Below are positions 15,559-24,546 of a stretch of DNA of 39,016 nucleotides, piece after piece. A program made the position numbers and the translations under genes. Source of the DNA: Mesobacillus boroniphilus JCM 21738 (GTDB taxonomy: Bacteria > Bacillota > Bacilli > Bacillales > Cytobacillaceae); assembly GCF_000517385.1 (NCBI RefSeq), contig NZ_BAUW01000034.1:1-39016 (forward strand), given 5' to 3'. The notes under the pieces were generated by a model that was not told where the DNA came from, searched no databases, and was given only the letters and a program-made list of their open reading frames with translations. Numbering within the stretch: position 1 is the first letter of the stretch; every line of letters begins with the position of its first letter.

Positions 15559-17190
15559 ATGGAATTGAATTTACAAGAAATGCTGTTTGAGTTCTTTGGG
15601 GGACTTGGTATCTTCTTATACGGCATTAAACTCATGGGTGATGGTTTGCAAAAGTCAGCAGGTGATCGACTGCGCGACATTCTTGACCGCTTTACCACTA
15701 ATCCGCTGATGGGTGTTCTGGCAGGTATTTTTGTGACGGTGCTATTACAAACGAGCACGGGAACCACTGTTATTACAATTGGTTTGGTTAGTGCAGGTTT
15801 TATGACACTTAGACAAGCAATCGGGGTCATAATGGGTGCCAATATTGGTACAACCGTGACTGCGTTTATCATTGGTATTGATATTGGGGAGTATGCCTTG
15901 CCATTTATCGCCATAGGTTCTTTGATGTTATTCTTCTTTAAAAGTAAAAAAGTTCATAACTACGGTCAAATTTTCTTTGGTTTTGGAGCATTATTCTTTG
16001 GACTTGAGTTAATGAGTGCAGGTATGAAACCATTACGAGGTTTTGAAGCGTTCCATGAACTGACAGTCGAGATGAGTGCAAATCCAATCCTTGGAGTATT
16101 GATTGGCACCATCTTTACAGTGATTGTACAGAGTTCGAGTGCGACAATCGGTATTTTGCAAAGTCTACACGCTGAAGCCATGGTATCCCTAGATGGAGCA
16201 TTACCGGTTCTTTTTGGGGATAATATCGGAACAACAATTACTGCATTATTAGCATCAATTGGTGCTTCTGTTGCCGCAAAGAGAGCGGCCGCTACCCATG
16301 TTTTATTCAATTTGATAGGAACAACTATATTTGTAATCCTCTTGGGACCATTCACCAAGTTGATCGAGTTGCTAAGAGATAATCTAGATTTGAATCCTGA
16401 AATGACCATTGCATTTGCTCATGGTATATTTAACACTACTAATACAATCATTCAGCTTCCTTTCATAGCAATATTAGCGCTGATTGTTGTCAAACTGATT
16501 CCGGGTGAAGATTCAATAGTAGAGTACAAAGCTCAGCACCTGGATCCAGTGTTTATTGAGCAATCACCTTCTATTGCGCTTGGTCAGGCGAAGGAAGAAG
16601 TACTTCGTATGGGTAAGTTTGCGTTAAAGGGAATGGAAGAAACGCATGAGTTTTTAAAGACAAAGAATACAAAGCATTCCTCGAATGCATACCAGCTGGA
16701 GGAAGCAATCAATAATCTTGATCGTAAGATTACTGACTATCTGGTAGACCTGGCAACAAGCTCTCTATCAGGACACGAATCAGAAGAGCACAGCATGCTG
16801 ATTGATACAGTCCGAGACATTGAAAGAATCGGGGACCACTTCGAAAATATTGTAGAATTAATCGAGTATCAGCAGGCAAATAAAGTGAAGATGACTAATA
16901 CGGCTATGGAAGATCTGGAAATAATGTTTAACCTAACAGTAAGTACAGTAGAACAGGCGCTTCAGGCATTAGATCAGAAGAATCTTGATTCTGCAAGAGC
17001 GGTAGTCACAAAAGAAGATGAAATTGACAGGATGGAACGAACGCTTAGAAAGCAGCATATCCTTCGCATGAATGAAGGACAGTGTACTGGACAGGCTGGA
17101 ATCGTCTTCGTTGACATCATCAGCAACCTGGAGCGAATAGGCGACCATGCAGTGAACATCGCTGAGTACGTTTTGGGAGAGCAAAAATAG
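15559..17190 (+). CDS. Na+/phosphate symporter of the NptA/YjbB (NaPi-II) family with C-terminal PhoU domain
   Basis: A sodium-coupled phosphate importer (or exporter, as suggested for YjbB). The 543-residue protein has two inverted repeats of membrane segments, each with the NaPi-II signature: VLLQTSTGTTVITIGL (about residue 65) and VIVQSSSATIGIL (about residue 200). GANIGTTVTA and GDNIGTTITALLA lie downstream of each. A cytoplasmic C-terminal region of about 200 residues is a PhoU-like helical bundle (RDIERIGDHFENIVELIEY, NLERIGDHAVNIAEYV). ATG 15559 is the likely start, with TTGGGG eight bases upstream; an in-frame start at 15523 would add 12 residues. A PHO-like array upstream suggests phosphate-starvation control. 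The gene is ended by its own strong hairpin. Confidence 0.88.
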   Translation: MELNLQEMLFEFFGGLGIFLYGIKLMGDGLQKSAGDRLRDILDRFTTNPLMGVLAGIFVTVLLQTSTGTTVITIGLVSAGFMTLRQAIGVIMGANIGTTVTAFIIGIDIGEYALPFIAIGSLMLFFFKSKKVHNYGQIFFGFGALFFGLELMSAGMKPLRGFEAFHELTVEMSANPILGVLIGTIFTVIVQSSSATIGILQSLHAEAMVSLDGALPVLFGDNIGTTITALLASIGASVAAKRAAATHVLFNLIGTTIFVILLGPFTKLIELLRDNLDLNPEMTIAFAHGIFNTTNTIIQLPFIAILALIVVKLIPGEDSIVEYKAQHLDPVFIEQSPSIALGQAKEEVLRMGKFALKGMEETHEFLKTKNTKHSSNAYQLEEAINNLDRKITDYLVDLATSSLSGHESEEHSMLIDTVRDIERIGDHFENIVELIEYQQANKVKMTNTAMEDLEIMFNLTVSTVEQALQALDQKNLDSARAVVTKEDEIDRMERTLRKQHILRMNEGQCTGQAGIVFVDIISNLERIGDHAVNIAEYVLGEQK

Positions 17191-17194
17191 TGGT

Positions 17195-17228
17195 AAAATA
17201 AGCAAAGGGAAACCTTTGCTTATTTTAA
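17195..17228 (+). terminator. Terminator after the symporter gene
   Basis: AAAATAAGCAAAGG (17195-17208) and CCTTTGCTTATTTT (17213-17226) form a perfect 14-base-pair stem capped by a GAAA tetraloop. Confidence 0.85.
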
Positions 17229-17254
17229 TTTTATGAATAAAAAGGATGGATTGA

Positions 17255-17734
17255 ATGGAAGTTGTATATTGGATTCTTATTGGAGTGTTATTCGTTGGAG
17301 CTTTTGCAAGTTTGGTCGTCCCAATTTTACCTGGTGTACTTTTAATGTTAGGCGGTTTTATCCTTTACGGCTTATTTTTTTCATTCGAGCCATTTAACTG
17401 GTTATTTTGGACCGTGCAGGGACTATTCGTTGCATTACTGTTTGGAGCAGATTATATTGCCAACATAATAGGTGTGAAGAAATATGGCGGGAGCAAGGCA
17501 GGGATGTGGGGAAGTACAATCGGTTTGTTGATTGGGCCTTTTGTAATTCCAATCATCGGTATCCTGATTGGGCCATTTTTAGGTGCGGCACTTGCTGAAT
17601 TGCTGGTTAATAAAAAGAAATTAAATGATGCGATTAAAGTTGGCTTCGGTTCTGTGGTCGGTTTTGTCAGCAGTGTGGTGACTAAAGGAATCATCATGAC
17701 CATCATGTTGGTGTATTTCTTCATTTTAGTATAA
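17255..17734 (+). CDS. yqgC: YqgC-like membrane protein (DUF456)
   Basis: A 159-residue, very hydrophobic protein with about four or five membrane segments. Glycine-rich helices (VVPILPGVLLMLGG near residue 25, TIGLLIGPFVIPIIGILIGPFLGA in the middle) are characteristic of DUF456. Length matches B. subtilis YqgC (160), which lies upstream of sodA as here. AAGGATGGA precedes the ATG. Function is unknown. Confidence 0.85.
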   Translation: MEVVYWILIGVLFVGAFASLVVPILPGVLLMLGGFILYGLFFSFEPFNWLFWTVQGLFVALLFGADYIANIIGVKKYGGSKAGMWGSTIGLLIGPFVIPIIGILIGPFLGAALAELLVNKKKLNDAIKVGFGSVVGFVSSVVTKGIIMTIMLVYFFILV

Positions 17735-17763
17735 AAATCGTGCTGCGGCCGCACGATTTTTTG
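17734..17763 (+). terminator. Terminator after yqgC
   Basis: AAAATCGTGC (17734-17743) and GCACGATTTT (17751-17760) are perfect arms with a TGCGGCC loop, followed by T. The stem begins at the last base of the yqgC stop codon. Confidence 0.85.
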
Positions 17764-17871
17764 AATTCTTCAGGATATTTAGTAATAAGGTTGCATTTAG
17801 GAGTTAATCGTTCCCTTATGGAGCAGTATCACCCACATAAGGGTAGATTTAATCATCTATAGTATTATTTT

Positions 17872-18564
17872 TTAATTTAATCCGCAAATTTCGAATGAAC
17901 AATTCTGGCAATCGACTTCTCTTTTTAGATAAGCCAGGTTCTTTACCGTGAACTTAAGCTGATCATAAGCGATGATGTCTTTTTCGCGCAGTTCCTTGAG
18001 CATCCTTTGGATCACTTCACGTGTGCCATATGTCAGATTCGCCAATTCCTGGTGGGTGAGGGGCAGATCGATCAGGATGCCTTCATCTGTCATGACCCCA
18101 TAACTATTGCACAACCTGATTAAAATGGAGTACAAGCCGCCTTTTTTGCCATTCATGATGAGGTCCTGACATTTCATCTGCGCTTTTAAGTATCTGGTAC
18201 TGAGCCAGTTTACCATCGCGTTCATTGCGGTTTTATCGTTCATGATGAATTCCTCGAACTGCTCTCTTTTAATCATGAGAATTTCACAATCTGTAAGAGT
18301 CTTAGCTGAAAAGTGATAACGCGGATTATGCTTGAACAGTTCATAATCAATAATCATTTCTTCGCCATTCAAGATTTTCAGGATGAACTCCTTTCCTTTC
18401 ATATGAACACGGCCAACAGATACACTTCCACTCAGGATGACATAAACATTCTGAACATTTTCATCTTCCTGGAATAGCATCGTATCCGGCTTGATTTTTT
18501 GAATTGTTTCCCGATCAATGAAGTTTTGTATAATTAAGCTATATAATGATATATTTTTGTCCAT
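17872..18564 (-). CDS. Crp/Fnr-family regulator with C-terminal Fe-S cysteine motif (Fnr-like)
   Basis: A 230-residue transcription regulator. The N-terminal cyclic-nucleotide-type beta-barrel spans about residues 10-115. The dimer helix follows (FIMNDKTAMNAMVNWLSTRY), and the winged helix-turn-helix has LTHQELANLTYGTREVIQRMLKEL with recognition helix TREVIQRM. The C-terminus ends CQNCSFEIC, a C-X2-C-X4-C arrangement identical in spacing to the three cluster cysteines of B. subtilis Fnr (C227, C230, C235). An aspartate in KCQDLIMNG is placed like the fourth ligand (D141) of that protein. An oxygen-sensing [4Fe-4S] form is therefore likely. ATG 18564 follows AAGGAG by about nine bases. It is divergent from sodA across 435 bases. 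I do not recall a Crp/Fnr gene at this site in B. subtilis. Confidence 0.85.
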   Translation of the reverse strand: MDKNISLYSLIIQNFIDRETIQKIKPDTMLFQEDENVQNVYVILSGSVSVGRVHMKGKEFILKILNGEEMIIDYELFKHNPRYHFSAKTLTDCEILMIKREQFEEFIMNDKTAMNAMVNWLSTRYLKAQMKCQDLIMNGKKGGLYSILIRLCNSYGVMTDEGILIDLPLTHQELANLTYGTREVIQRMLKELREKDIIAYDQLKFTVKNLAYLKREVDCQNCSFEICGLN

Positions 18565-18787
18565 CAAGGTCGTCTCCTTATCAAGCCTTTCTATACTTTT
18601 GATTTAAATGAATTATTGTTACTGTGTCAATGGTTCATTGGAAATAAATGGAACGATTGTATTGTAGATGCGACATATATCGTTGACAGGACTGCATTTG
18701 GGGAATATTGACGATTTTCTGAAACTTTCTTGAGTGGCTACTTCGTTGTTTTATCAACCCTGACCACCACCTGGATTTTCGAGCCCT

Positions 18788-18815
18788 TTTTCATTGATGA
18801 TACACTCAATGAAAA
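18788..18815. repeat. Perfect 10-base inverted repeat
   Basis: TTTTCATTGA (18788-18797) and TCAATGAAAA (18806-18815) flank an 8-base loop. It has no T tract long enough for a clear terminator and could be an operator or a weak hairpin. Confidence 0.6.
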
Positions 18816-18823
18816 TAAAGTGT

Positions 18824-18863
18824 ATATAACGTCGAAGAATAGGGAATTTTAAACACGTTATAT
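18824..18863. repeat. Perfect 9-base inverted repeat with long loop
   Basis: ATATAACGT (18824-18832) and ACGTTATAT (18855-18863) are separated by 22 bases. It starts nine bases after the preceding inverted repeat. Confidence 0.55.
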
Positions 18864-18920
18864 GAAAGCATTTTATTTGAAACGATTACGGTTCTTTGGT
18901 AATCTAAACAAGAAGCACTT

Positions 18921-18935
18921 TTAGAACAATTCTAA
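18921..18935 (+). promoter_or_regulatory. PerR/Fur-box-like palindrome upstream of sodA
   Basis: TTAGAACAATTCTAA has perfect six-base arms around CAA. It matches 12 of 15 positions of the PerR consensus TTATAATNATTATAA. A weak -10 (TTATGT, 18944-18949) follows, 50 bases before the sodA start. A peroxide- or metal-responsive operator is possible; not established. Confidence 0.4.
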
Positions 18936-18999
18936 TAACAGAATTATGTAAAAGGTTTTGTTCAAGGAGTGAAACACGATACATAGGAGGATGATAAAA

Positions 19000-19608
19000 A
19001 TGGCATTTAAATTACCACAATTACCTTATGCATATGATGCACTTGAGCCACACATCGACAAAGAAACAATGAATATCCACCACACTAAGCACCACAACAC
19101 TTACGTAACAAATCTTAACAATGCTTTAGAAGGAAACGAAGAGCTTCTTTCCAAAACTGTTGAGGAAGTAGTTTCTAACCTTGATGCAGTTCCAGAAGCA
19201 GCACGCACAGCAGTTCGCAACAATGGCGGCGGACATGCTAACCACTCTTTATTCTGGCAAGTCATTTCTCCAAATGGCGGTGGTGAGCCTACTGGAGAGC
19301 TTGCAGAAGCAATCAATTCTAAATTTGGCGGCTTTGAAGGATTTAAGGAAGAGTTCTCTAAGGCAGCAACTACTCGTTTCGGCTCAGGCTGGGCTTGGCT
19401 TGTTGTTAACAATGGTGAGCTTGAAGTTACTAGCACTCCAAACCAGGACTCTCCATTAATGGAAGGCAAGACTCCAATTCTTGGACTTGATGTTTGGGAG
19501 CATGCATACTACCTGAACTACCAAAACAGAAGACCGGAATACATTGGTGCATTCTGGAACGTTGTTAACTGGGAAGAAGTCAGCAAGCGCTACACTTCTG
19601 CAAAATAA
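19000..19608 (+). CDS. sodA: Superoxide dismutase, manganese type
   Basis: Converts superoxide to oxygen and hydrogen peroxide in the cytoplasm. The 202-residue protein equals B. subtilis SodA in length. Metal ligands are visible as His in [13 protein letters not shown], His in [11 protein letters not shown], and Asp/His in [27 protein letters not shown] and [11 protein letters not shown] are typical of Mn enzymes of bacilli. ATG 19000 is chosen because AGGAGG ends at 18990; the in-frame ATG at 18991 directly abuts the ribosome site. It stands alone with its own terminator. Codon use is highly biased to A/T-ending favourites, consistent with strong expression. Confidence 0.97.
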   Translation: MAFKLPQLPYAYDALEPHIDKETMNIHHTKHHNTYVTNLNNALEGNEELLSKTVEEVVSNLDAVPEAARTAVRNNGGGHANHSLFWQVISPNGGGEPTGELAEAINSKFGGFEGFKEEFSKAATTRFGSGWAWLVVNNGELEVTSTPNQDSPLMEGKTPILGLDVWEHAYYLNYQNRRPEYIGAFWNVVNWEEVSKRYTSAK

Positions 19609-19625
19609 TAATTGAATGATAATAT

Positions 19626-19659
19626 GAGAGGCTGCGATTGATTGTAGTCTCTCTTTTTA
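19626..19659 (+). terminator. Terminator after sodA
   Basis: GAGAGGCTGC (19626-19635) and GTAGTCTCTC (19644-19653) pair over ten positions with two G-T wobbles, followed by TTTTT. Confidence 0.8.
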
Positions 19660-19754
19660 GTTTAGTCCGAACTATCCATAAAAGACCCTGGGGAAAAACT
19701 GAATAACCCCCTTTACTTTGTTAGAAACTACCCTAGAGAAAAGGGGAGTCGATC

Positions 19755-20975
19755 ATGAGCAAAGTAAACAAATTATTAGGAGACATCGAATTGACCAAGG
19801 ATTTATCTCTCCTATTGATTATTGGGGGATTGTACTCATTGAGCATTGCCCTTTCGAATACCTTTGTTAACATTTATTTATGGAAGCAATCTGGAGAACT
19901 TGCCGATCTGGCAATGTATAATTTATCGATAGTTATTGCACAGCCACTTACATTCATCCTCGCGGGGAGATGGGCAAAAAAGATTGACAGGGTCATTGTC
20001 CTTCGGATCGGGGTAATCTTTCTGGCGTTGTTTTATGTAACAGTTTTGCTTGTAGGCACTAAAGCTTCAGATTTCTTACTGTTATTAGGTGTGCTTCTAG
20101 GAATCGGCTATGGTTTTTACTGGCTTGCCTACAATGTACTCACTTTTGAAATCACTGAACCGGAAACACGTGATTTCTTTAATGGCTTTCTGGGCATCCT
20201 TGGATCGGTCGGTGGAATGATTGGACCGGTAGCTGCAGGATTCATAATTTCCAGGCTTGAGAAATTAACCGGATATACGGTGGTATTTGGACTATCATTG
20301 GGACTGTTTTCAATTGCTGTATTGTTGAGTTTTTTCCTGAAACGAAGGCCAGCCCATGGGAAGTATTGGTTTCGTCGGATAATTACTGAAAGGAAGCATG
20401 ATAAAAATTGGCGAATGATTACGAATGCTCATTTTTTTCAAGGTTTGAGGGAGGGAGTATTTGTTTTCATTGTTTCGGTTTTTGTATTTATTGCTACTGA
20501 CAGTGAAATGGCGCTGGGGACCTATGGCTTGATCAATTCAGGAATTTCATTTCTTGCCTACTATTTTGTCTCAAGAATGCTGAAAAAGGAATATAGGAAG
20601 AAAGCGATTCTGGTTGGCGGAGTTCTTCTTTTTATAGCGATTTTCCTAATTGTATTCCAAGTCAGCTATTTCCGTCTGTTATTATATGCGGCTCTGATTG
20701 CAGTCGCTTATCCATTGCTTCTCGTTCCGTATGCCTCAATGACCTATGACGTGATTGGACGGGGATGGAAAGCTGCTGAAATGAGAATCGAATATATCGT
20801 TGTCCGCGAATTATTTTTGAACCTTGGCCGTATTGCTTCGATTTTATTATTCCTGGTTTCAATCCATATGTTCAATGAAGAACGGACGATACCCATCCTG
20901 CTTGTCATTCTTGGGAGCGGACATACATTGATTTACTTTTTTATCAGGAAAATTCATCTCAAAGCCCTAGCATGA
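19755..20975 (+). CDS. yqgE: YqgE-like major facilitator superfamily transporter
   Basis: A 406-residue protein with about twelve membrane segments, arranged as two halves around a charged central loop (FFLKRRPAHGKYWFRRIITERKHDKNWR, about residues 195-222). The MFS loop 2-3 region is represented by LAGRWAKKIDRVIVLRIG. Its position between sodA and pbpA and its size agree with B. subtilis YqgE (about 430). The substrate is unknown. AAAAGGGGAG lies about six bases before the ATG. The gene ends one base into a GACCGGG hairpin. Confidence 0.85.
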   Translation: MSKVNKLLGDIELTKDLSLLLIIGGLYSLSIALSNTFVNIYLWKQSGELADLAMYNLSIVIAQPLTFILAGRWAKKIDRVIVLRIGVIFLALFYVTVLLVGTKASDFLLLLGVLLGIGYGFYWLAYNVLTFEITEPETRDFFNGFLGILGSVGGMIGPVAAGFIISRLEKLTGYTVVFGLSLGLFSIAVLLSFFLKRRPAHGKYWFRRIITERKHDKNWRMITNAHFFQGLREGVFVFIVSVFVFIATDSEMALGTYGLINSGISFLAYYFVSRMLKKEYRKKAILVGGVLLFIAIFLIVFQVSYFRLLLYAALIAVAYPLLLVPYASMTYDVIGRGWKAAEMRIEYIVVRELFLNLGRIASILLFLVSIHMFNEERTIPILLVILGSGHTLIYFFIRKIHLKALA

Positions 20976-20998
20976 CCGGGATGATTCCCCGGTCTTTC
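20974..20998 (+). terminator. Terminator after yqgE
   Basis: GACCGGG (20974-20980) and CCCGGTC (20988-20994) flank ATGATTC, then TTTCT. Confidence 0.7.
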
Positions 20999-21121
20999 TA
21001 TAATCCAATATAATTGGAAAATATTTCCGACGTAGTTTATTGATAGAAAAAAACGGCCACTTTCGATAAAATAAAATATAGTGCATAATCATGGACATCA
21101 GACTGAAGAGGTGGGAGAGGC

Positions 21122-23300
21122 TTGAATAAGAAGAAAAAGAAGAAGACGCATGTGCCATTCAGGCTGAATATATTGTTTTTTGCAGTTTTTGTTTTGTTTT
21201 CAGTGCTGATTTTAAGACTTGGCATTGTTCAAATTGTTTACGGTGAGGATTTTAAAAGGGAAATAGAACGAACTGAAGACGTTACCGTGAACAATCCTGT
21301 TCCGAGAGGGAAAATGTACGACCGGAACATGAAAACGATTGTCGATAATACGCCAAGTAGGGCTATAACATATACAAAGAGCCAGAGCACTAAGACAAAA
21401 GAGATGCTCATGGTTGCAGAACGACTCGCAAAGTTGATATCAAAGGATTCGGAAGAGGATTTAAAGAAAGTCAGGGAACGGGACAAAAAAGATTATTGGA
21501 TCTTAACAAATGAAGAACTTGCCAGGGGAAAAATCAAAGAAAAAGAATGGGCACAGTATGATGAAAAAAAGCTGGATGATAAAGCCCTTTATAATCTCCA
21601 GCTTGATCGCATTACTGAAACTGAGCTCAATGAATTAACAAAAGAGGATCTTGAAACACTCGCTATTTTACGGGAGATGATGAGCGGATACGCATTATCG
21701 CCTCAAATCGTGAAAAAAGAGGTAACACCGGAGGAGTTCGCTATTGTCAGTGAGAACCTCGAAATGCTGCCAGGTGTCGACACAACGACCGACTGGGAGC
21801 GAAAATATTCTTATGACAAAATGCTTAGGTCGATTCTAGGAAAAGTAAGTGATTCTGAAAAGGGACTTCCGAAAGAAAAGCTTGAGTATTATCTTGCTCG
21901 CGGATACAGCCGGAACGACAGGGTTGGCTTAAGTTACATTGAACAGCAATACGAAGATGTCCTTCACGGCCAGAAGGCAAAGGTGAAAAACATTACCGAC
22001 AAGGGCGGAAACGTACTGGACACAAAGGTGATAACTGATGGACAGCGTGGCAAGGACCTTGTTCTGACAATCGATATGGATTTGCAGCTTGCTGTTGAGA
22101 AGATTATCGAAGAGGAATTGGCAAAGGCGAAGCAGCAGCCAAGAACAGGGCTGCTGGACAGGGCATTTGTTGTGTTGATGGACCCTAACACAGGAGAAGT
22201 GTTGTCGCTAGCCGGTAAGCAGATCGTTAACGATGAAGAAACGGGAAAAACAGTCATGCAGGATTTTGCGAGCGGGAACTTTACAACTTCCTATAATGTC
22301 GGGTCTTCTGTTAAAGGAGCGACAATTTTAACCGGATTCAACACCAGAGCGATCAGTCCTGATACTCAGTTTTACGATACACCGATTAAGATAAAAGGCA
22401 CGAATCCGAAAAAATCCTGGAAAGCAGGATTAGGTACTCTTGATGACCGCAATGCATTGAAGGTGTCATCTAATGTATATATGTTCAGGACTGCGATAAA
22501 TATCGGTAAAGGGAACTACAAGTATGATCAGCCATTGTACCTTGAGCCACAAGCTTTTGATACGATGAGAAATTATTTCAGTCAATTTGGCCTTGGCACA
22601 AGGACAGGCATCGACTTGCCAAATGAAATGGTCGGTTTCAAGGGAACAGAAAAAAGGCCTGGACTTTTGCTTGACTTTGCAATTGGCCAGTATGATACGT
22701 ACACGACACTTCAATTGGCACAATATGTTTCAACAATCGCAAATGGCGGCAATAGACTACAGCCAAGGATTGTCAAAGAGATTAGAGAGCCGGTCATGAA
22801 AAATAATGAGGTTGGTCCGGTGCTGAATGAATTGGAACCTGTCATCCTGAATAAGGTTGATGGCAAACCTGAATGGTTTGACAGAGTCCAGGAAGGTTTC
22901 AGAAGGGTTATGCAGGAGAGAGGCGGTACGGCCTATGGAGCATTTTATACTGCCGATTATAAACCTGCTGGCAAAACGGGTACAGCGCAAGCTTTTTATG
23001 ATGGCCCGAAAAGAAAGAATTATGATAAGCCTCCTGAAGTGATGAATTTGAGCCTGGTTGCTTATGCTCCCCATGAAAACCCAGAAATTGCGATGGCTGT
23101 CATGGTTCCCTGCATATGAGGGCAATCAGGGACACCATGCAAATAATGACATCGGGCGGAGGGTCCTTGATACGTATTTTGAACTTAAAAAGAAGCGTCT
23201 TGAGGGAAATATGAATCCCGAACAGCCGATTCAGGAAATTGAAGAGAAAGAAGAAGGAACTGAGCTTCTTGAAGAAATCGAAGATGATAATGAGGAATAA
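21122..23300 (+). CDS. pbpA: Penicillin-binding protein 2A (class B transpeptidase), frame broken near 23114
   Basis: Membrane-anchored D,D-transpeptidase that cross-links peptidoglycan, involved in cylindrical wall growth and spore outgrowth in B. subtilis. A very basic N-terminus (NKKKKKKTHVPF) is followed by one membrane helix (about residues 12-35). The pedestal domain includes PRGKMYDRN. The catalytic domain has SSVK in YNVGSSVKGAT (SxxK), SSN in ALKVSSNVYMF (SxN) and KTG in PAGKTGTAQAF. At about 23114 the frame breaks: CCCTGCATATGAG reads as proline-stop, while CCCTGGGCATATGAG gives P-W-A-Y-E-G, so two G appear lost from a GGG run. The continuation (NQGHHANNDIGRRVLDTYF and an acidic tail) completes a 726-residue protein, near the 716 of B. 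subtilis. Start is TTG after GGTGGGAGAGG. Confidence 0.92.
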
Positions 23301-23306
23301 AACATG

Positions 23307-23340
23307 AAAACTGTCTCTTTTGGGTCAGTTTTTTTTTTTA
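23307..23340 (+). terminator. Terminator after pbpA
   Basis: AAAACTG (23307-23313) and CAGTTTT (23326-23332), extended by further pairing with one mismatch to a TTTT loop, are followed by eleven or more T. Confidence 0.8.
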
Positions 23341-23420
23341 GCCGCTGGGTATACTAACCTCAACCGGACAAAACTAATCTATACCTGCTTTTCGACAAAA
23401 TTACACATAATCCACTCAAA

Positions 23421-23459
23421 TTTACAAAACCTTTACATTAAGTTAAAACCGAGTTAAAA
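23421..23459 (+). promoter_or_regulatory. PHO box (PhoP binding array) of the pst operon
   Basis: Four direct hexamers, TTTACA (23421), TTTACA (23432), TTAAAA (23443) and TTAAAA (23454), each start exactly 11 bases after the last. This is the arrangement of TT(A/T)ACA boxes bound by phosphorylated PhoP at the B. subtilis pstS promoter. TATTCT at 23469-23474 is the likely -10, with the last boxes taking the place of a -35. Strong induction by phosphate starvation is inferred. Confidence 0.85.
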
Positions 23460-23520
23460 GAAAAGCTTTATTCTTAGCTTGTAGGACAAAACAACCACAT
23501 CTCGTAGGGGGAATAAAGAA

Positions 23521-24471
23521 ATGAAAAGCATTAAGCGATTAGCATTAACATCTATGGTTGGAGCAGTACTTGTATTGACTGCTGCATGTGGAAACGGTGC
23601 ACAAAATGGTGCTTCTGGAGATGGAAACCAATTACAAGGCGAAGTCAAAATTGACGGTTCATCTACAGTCTATCCAATTATGGAAGCTGTAGTAGAAGAG
23701 TACGGAATGACTCAACCAGAAGTGAAAGTTTCTGTTGGATCTTCTGGAACAGGTGGCGGGTTCAAAACTTTCATCGCTGGTGAAACACATATTTCAAGTG
23801 CTTCTCGCCCTATCAAAGATGAAGAAAAAGCTAAGCTAGAAGAAAAGGGAATTGAGTTCACAGAATTTAAATTGGCGAACGATGGACTTTCAGTGGTTGT
23901 CAACAAAGAGAATGACTGGGTTGATTATCTGACTGTTGAAGAATTGGCTAAAGTCTGGAAAGAAGATGGGACTGTTAAGAAATGGTCAGATATTCGTGAA
24001 GGCTGGCCAGAAGAAGAAATTAAATTCTATTCACCAGGTACAGACTCAGGAACTTTCGATTACTTTAATGAAATAATCCTTGAAGAAGAGCCAATTGTTA
24101 AAAATGCGACTCTTTCTGAAGATGATAACACTCTTGTATCAGGGGTGACTGGTGATAAGTATGCACTCGGTTACTTCGGCTATGCATATTTCGCTGAGAA
24201 TAAAGAAAAATTAAAAGTTGTTCCTATCGATGGTGGAAATGGTCCGGTCGAACCCACTAACGAAACTGTAGAATCAAATGAATACGCACCTTTATCACGT
24301 CCATTGTTTATATATGTGATCAACCAAGCAGTGAAAGAGAAACCAGAAGTATATGATCTTGTCAAGTTTACCCTTGAAAATGGCGCTGAACTTTCGGAAG
24401 AAGTTGGTTATGTAAAACTTAAAGATGAAGATTATGAGGAAGGTCTTGATACACTCGAAGGCCTTAAGTAA
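23521..24471 (+). CDS. pstS: Phosphate ABC transporter substrate-binding lipoprotein
   Basis: Captures inorganic phosphate outside the membrane for the PstCAB importer. The 316-residue precursor has a lipoprotein signal of about 22 residues, with lipobox LTAAC and the lipidated Cys at about residue 23. The mature part is a type-II binding protein with the phosphate-contacting segments GSSTVYPI, GSSGTGGGFKTF, ASRPIKDEE and SPGTDSGTFDYF. AGGGGG lies seven to eight bases before the ATG. It is the first gene behind the PHO box. A hairpin after it (24487-24514) may protect or process the pstS end of the message. Confidence 0.95.
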   Translation: MKSIKRLALTSMVGAVLVLTAACGNGAQNGASGDGNQLQGEVKIDGSSTVYPIMEAVVEEYGMTQPEVKVSVGSSGTGGGFKTFIAGETHISSASRPIKDEEKAKLEEKGIEFTEFKLANDGLSVVVNKENDWVDYLTVEELAKVWKEDGTVKKWSDIREGWPEEEIKFYSPGTDSGTFDYFNEIILEEEPIVKNATLSEDDNTLVSGVTGDKYALGYFGYAYFAENKEKLKVVPIDGGNGPVEPTNETVESNEYAPLSRPLFIYVINQAVKEKPEVYDLVKFTLENGAELSEEVGYVKLKDEDYEEGLDTLEGLK

Positions 24472-24486
24472 TAAATATTTGCCAGG

Positions 24487-24514
24487 TGGGAAGCGGGGTC
24501 CAGTTCGCTTCTCA
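24487..24514 (+). other. Hairpin between pstS and pstC
   Basis: TGGGAAGCG (24487-24495) and CGCTTCTCA (24506-24514) form a nine-pair stem with one wobble and a ten-base loop, with no T run after it. In B. subtilis the pst message is known to be processed so that pstS RNA is much more abundant than the rest; a hairpin here would suit such a role. Confidence 0.55.
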
Positions 24515-24546
24515 TCTTGTCATGTGGATGAGAGGGGTTTTATCTA

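Larger units (their letters stand above)
18565..18999. other. Long divergent intergenic region between Fnr-like gene and sodA
   Basis: About 435 bases without a reading frame I can support. It holds two perfect inverted repeats, at 18788-18815 and 18824-18863, and a PerR-box-like palindrome at 18921-18935. The promoters of both flanking genes must lie here. Confidence 0.6.

Noticed and set aside
18600..18660. Possible Fnr operator (TGTGTCAATGGTTCATT) near the Fnr-like gene
   Set aside because: The right half does not fit TCACA, so it is too weak to call.
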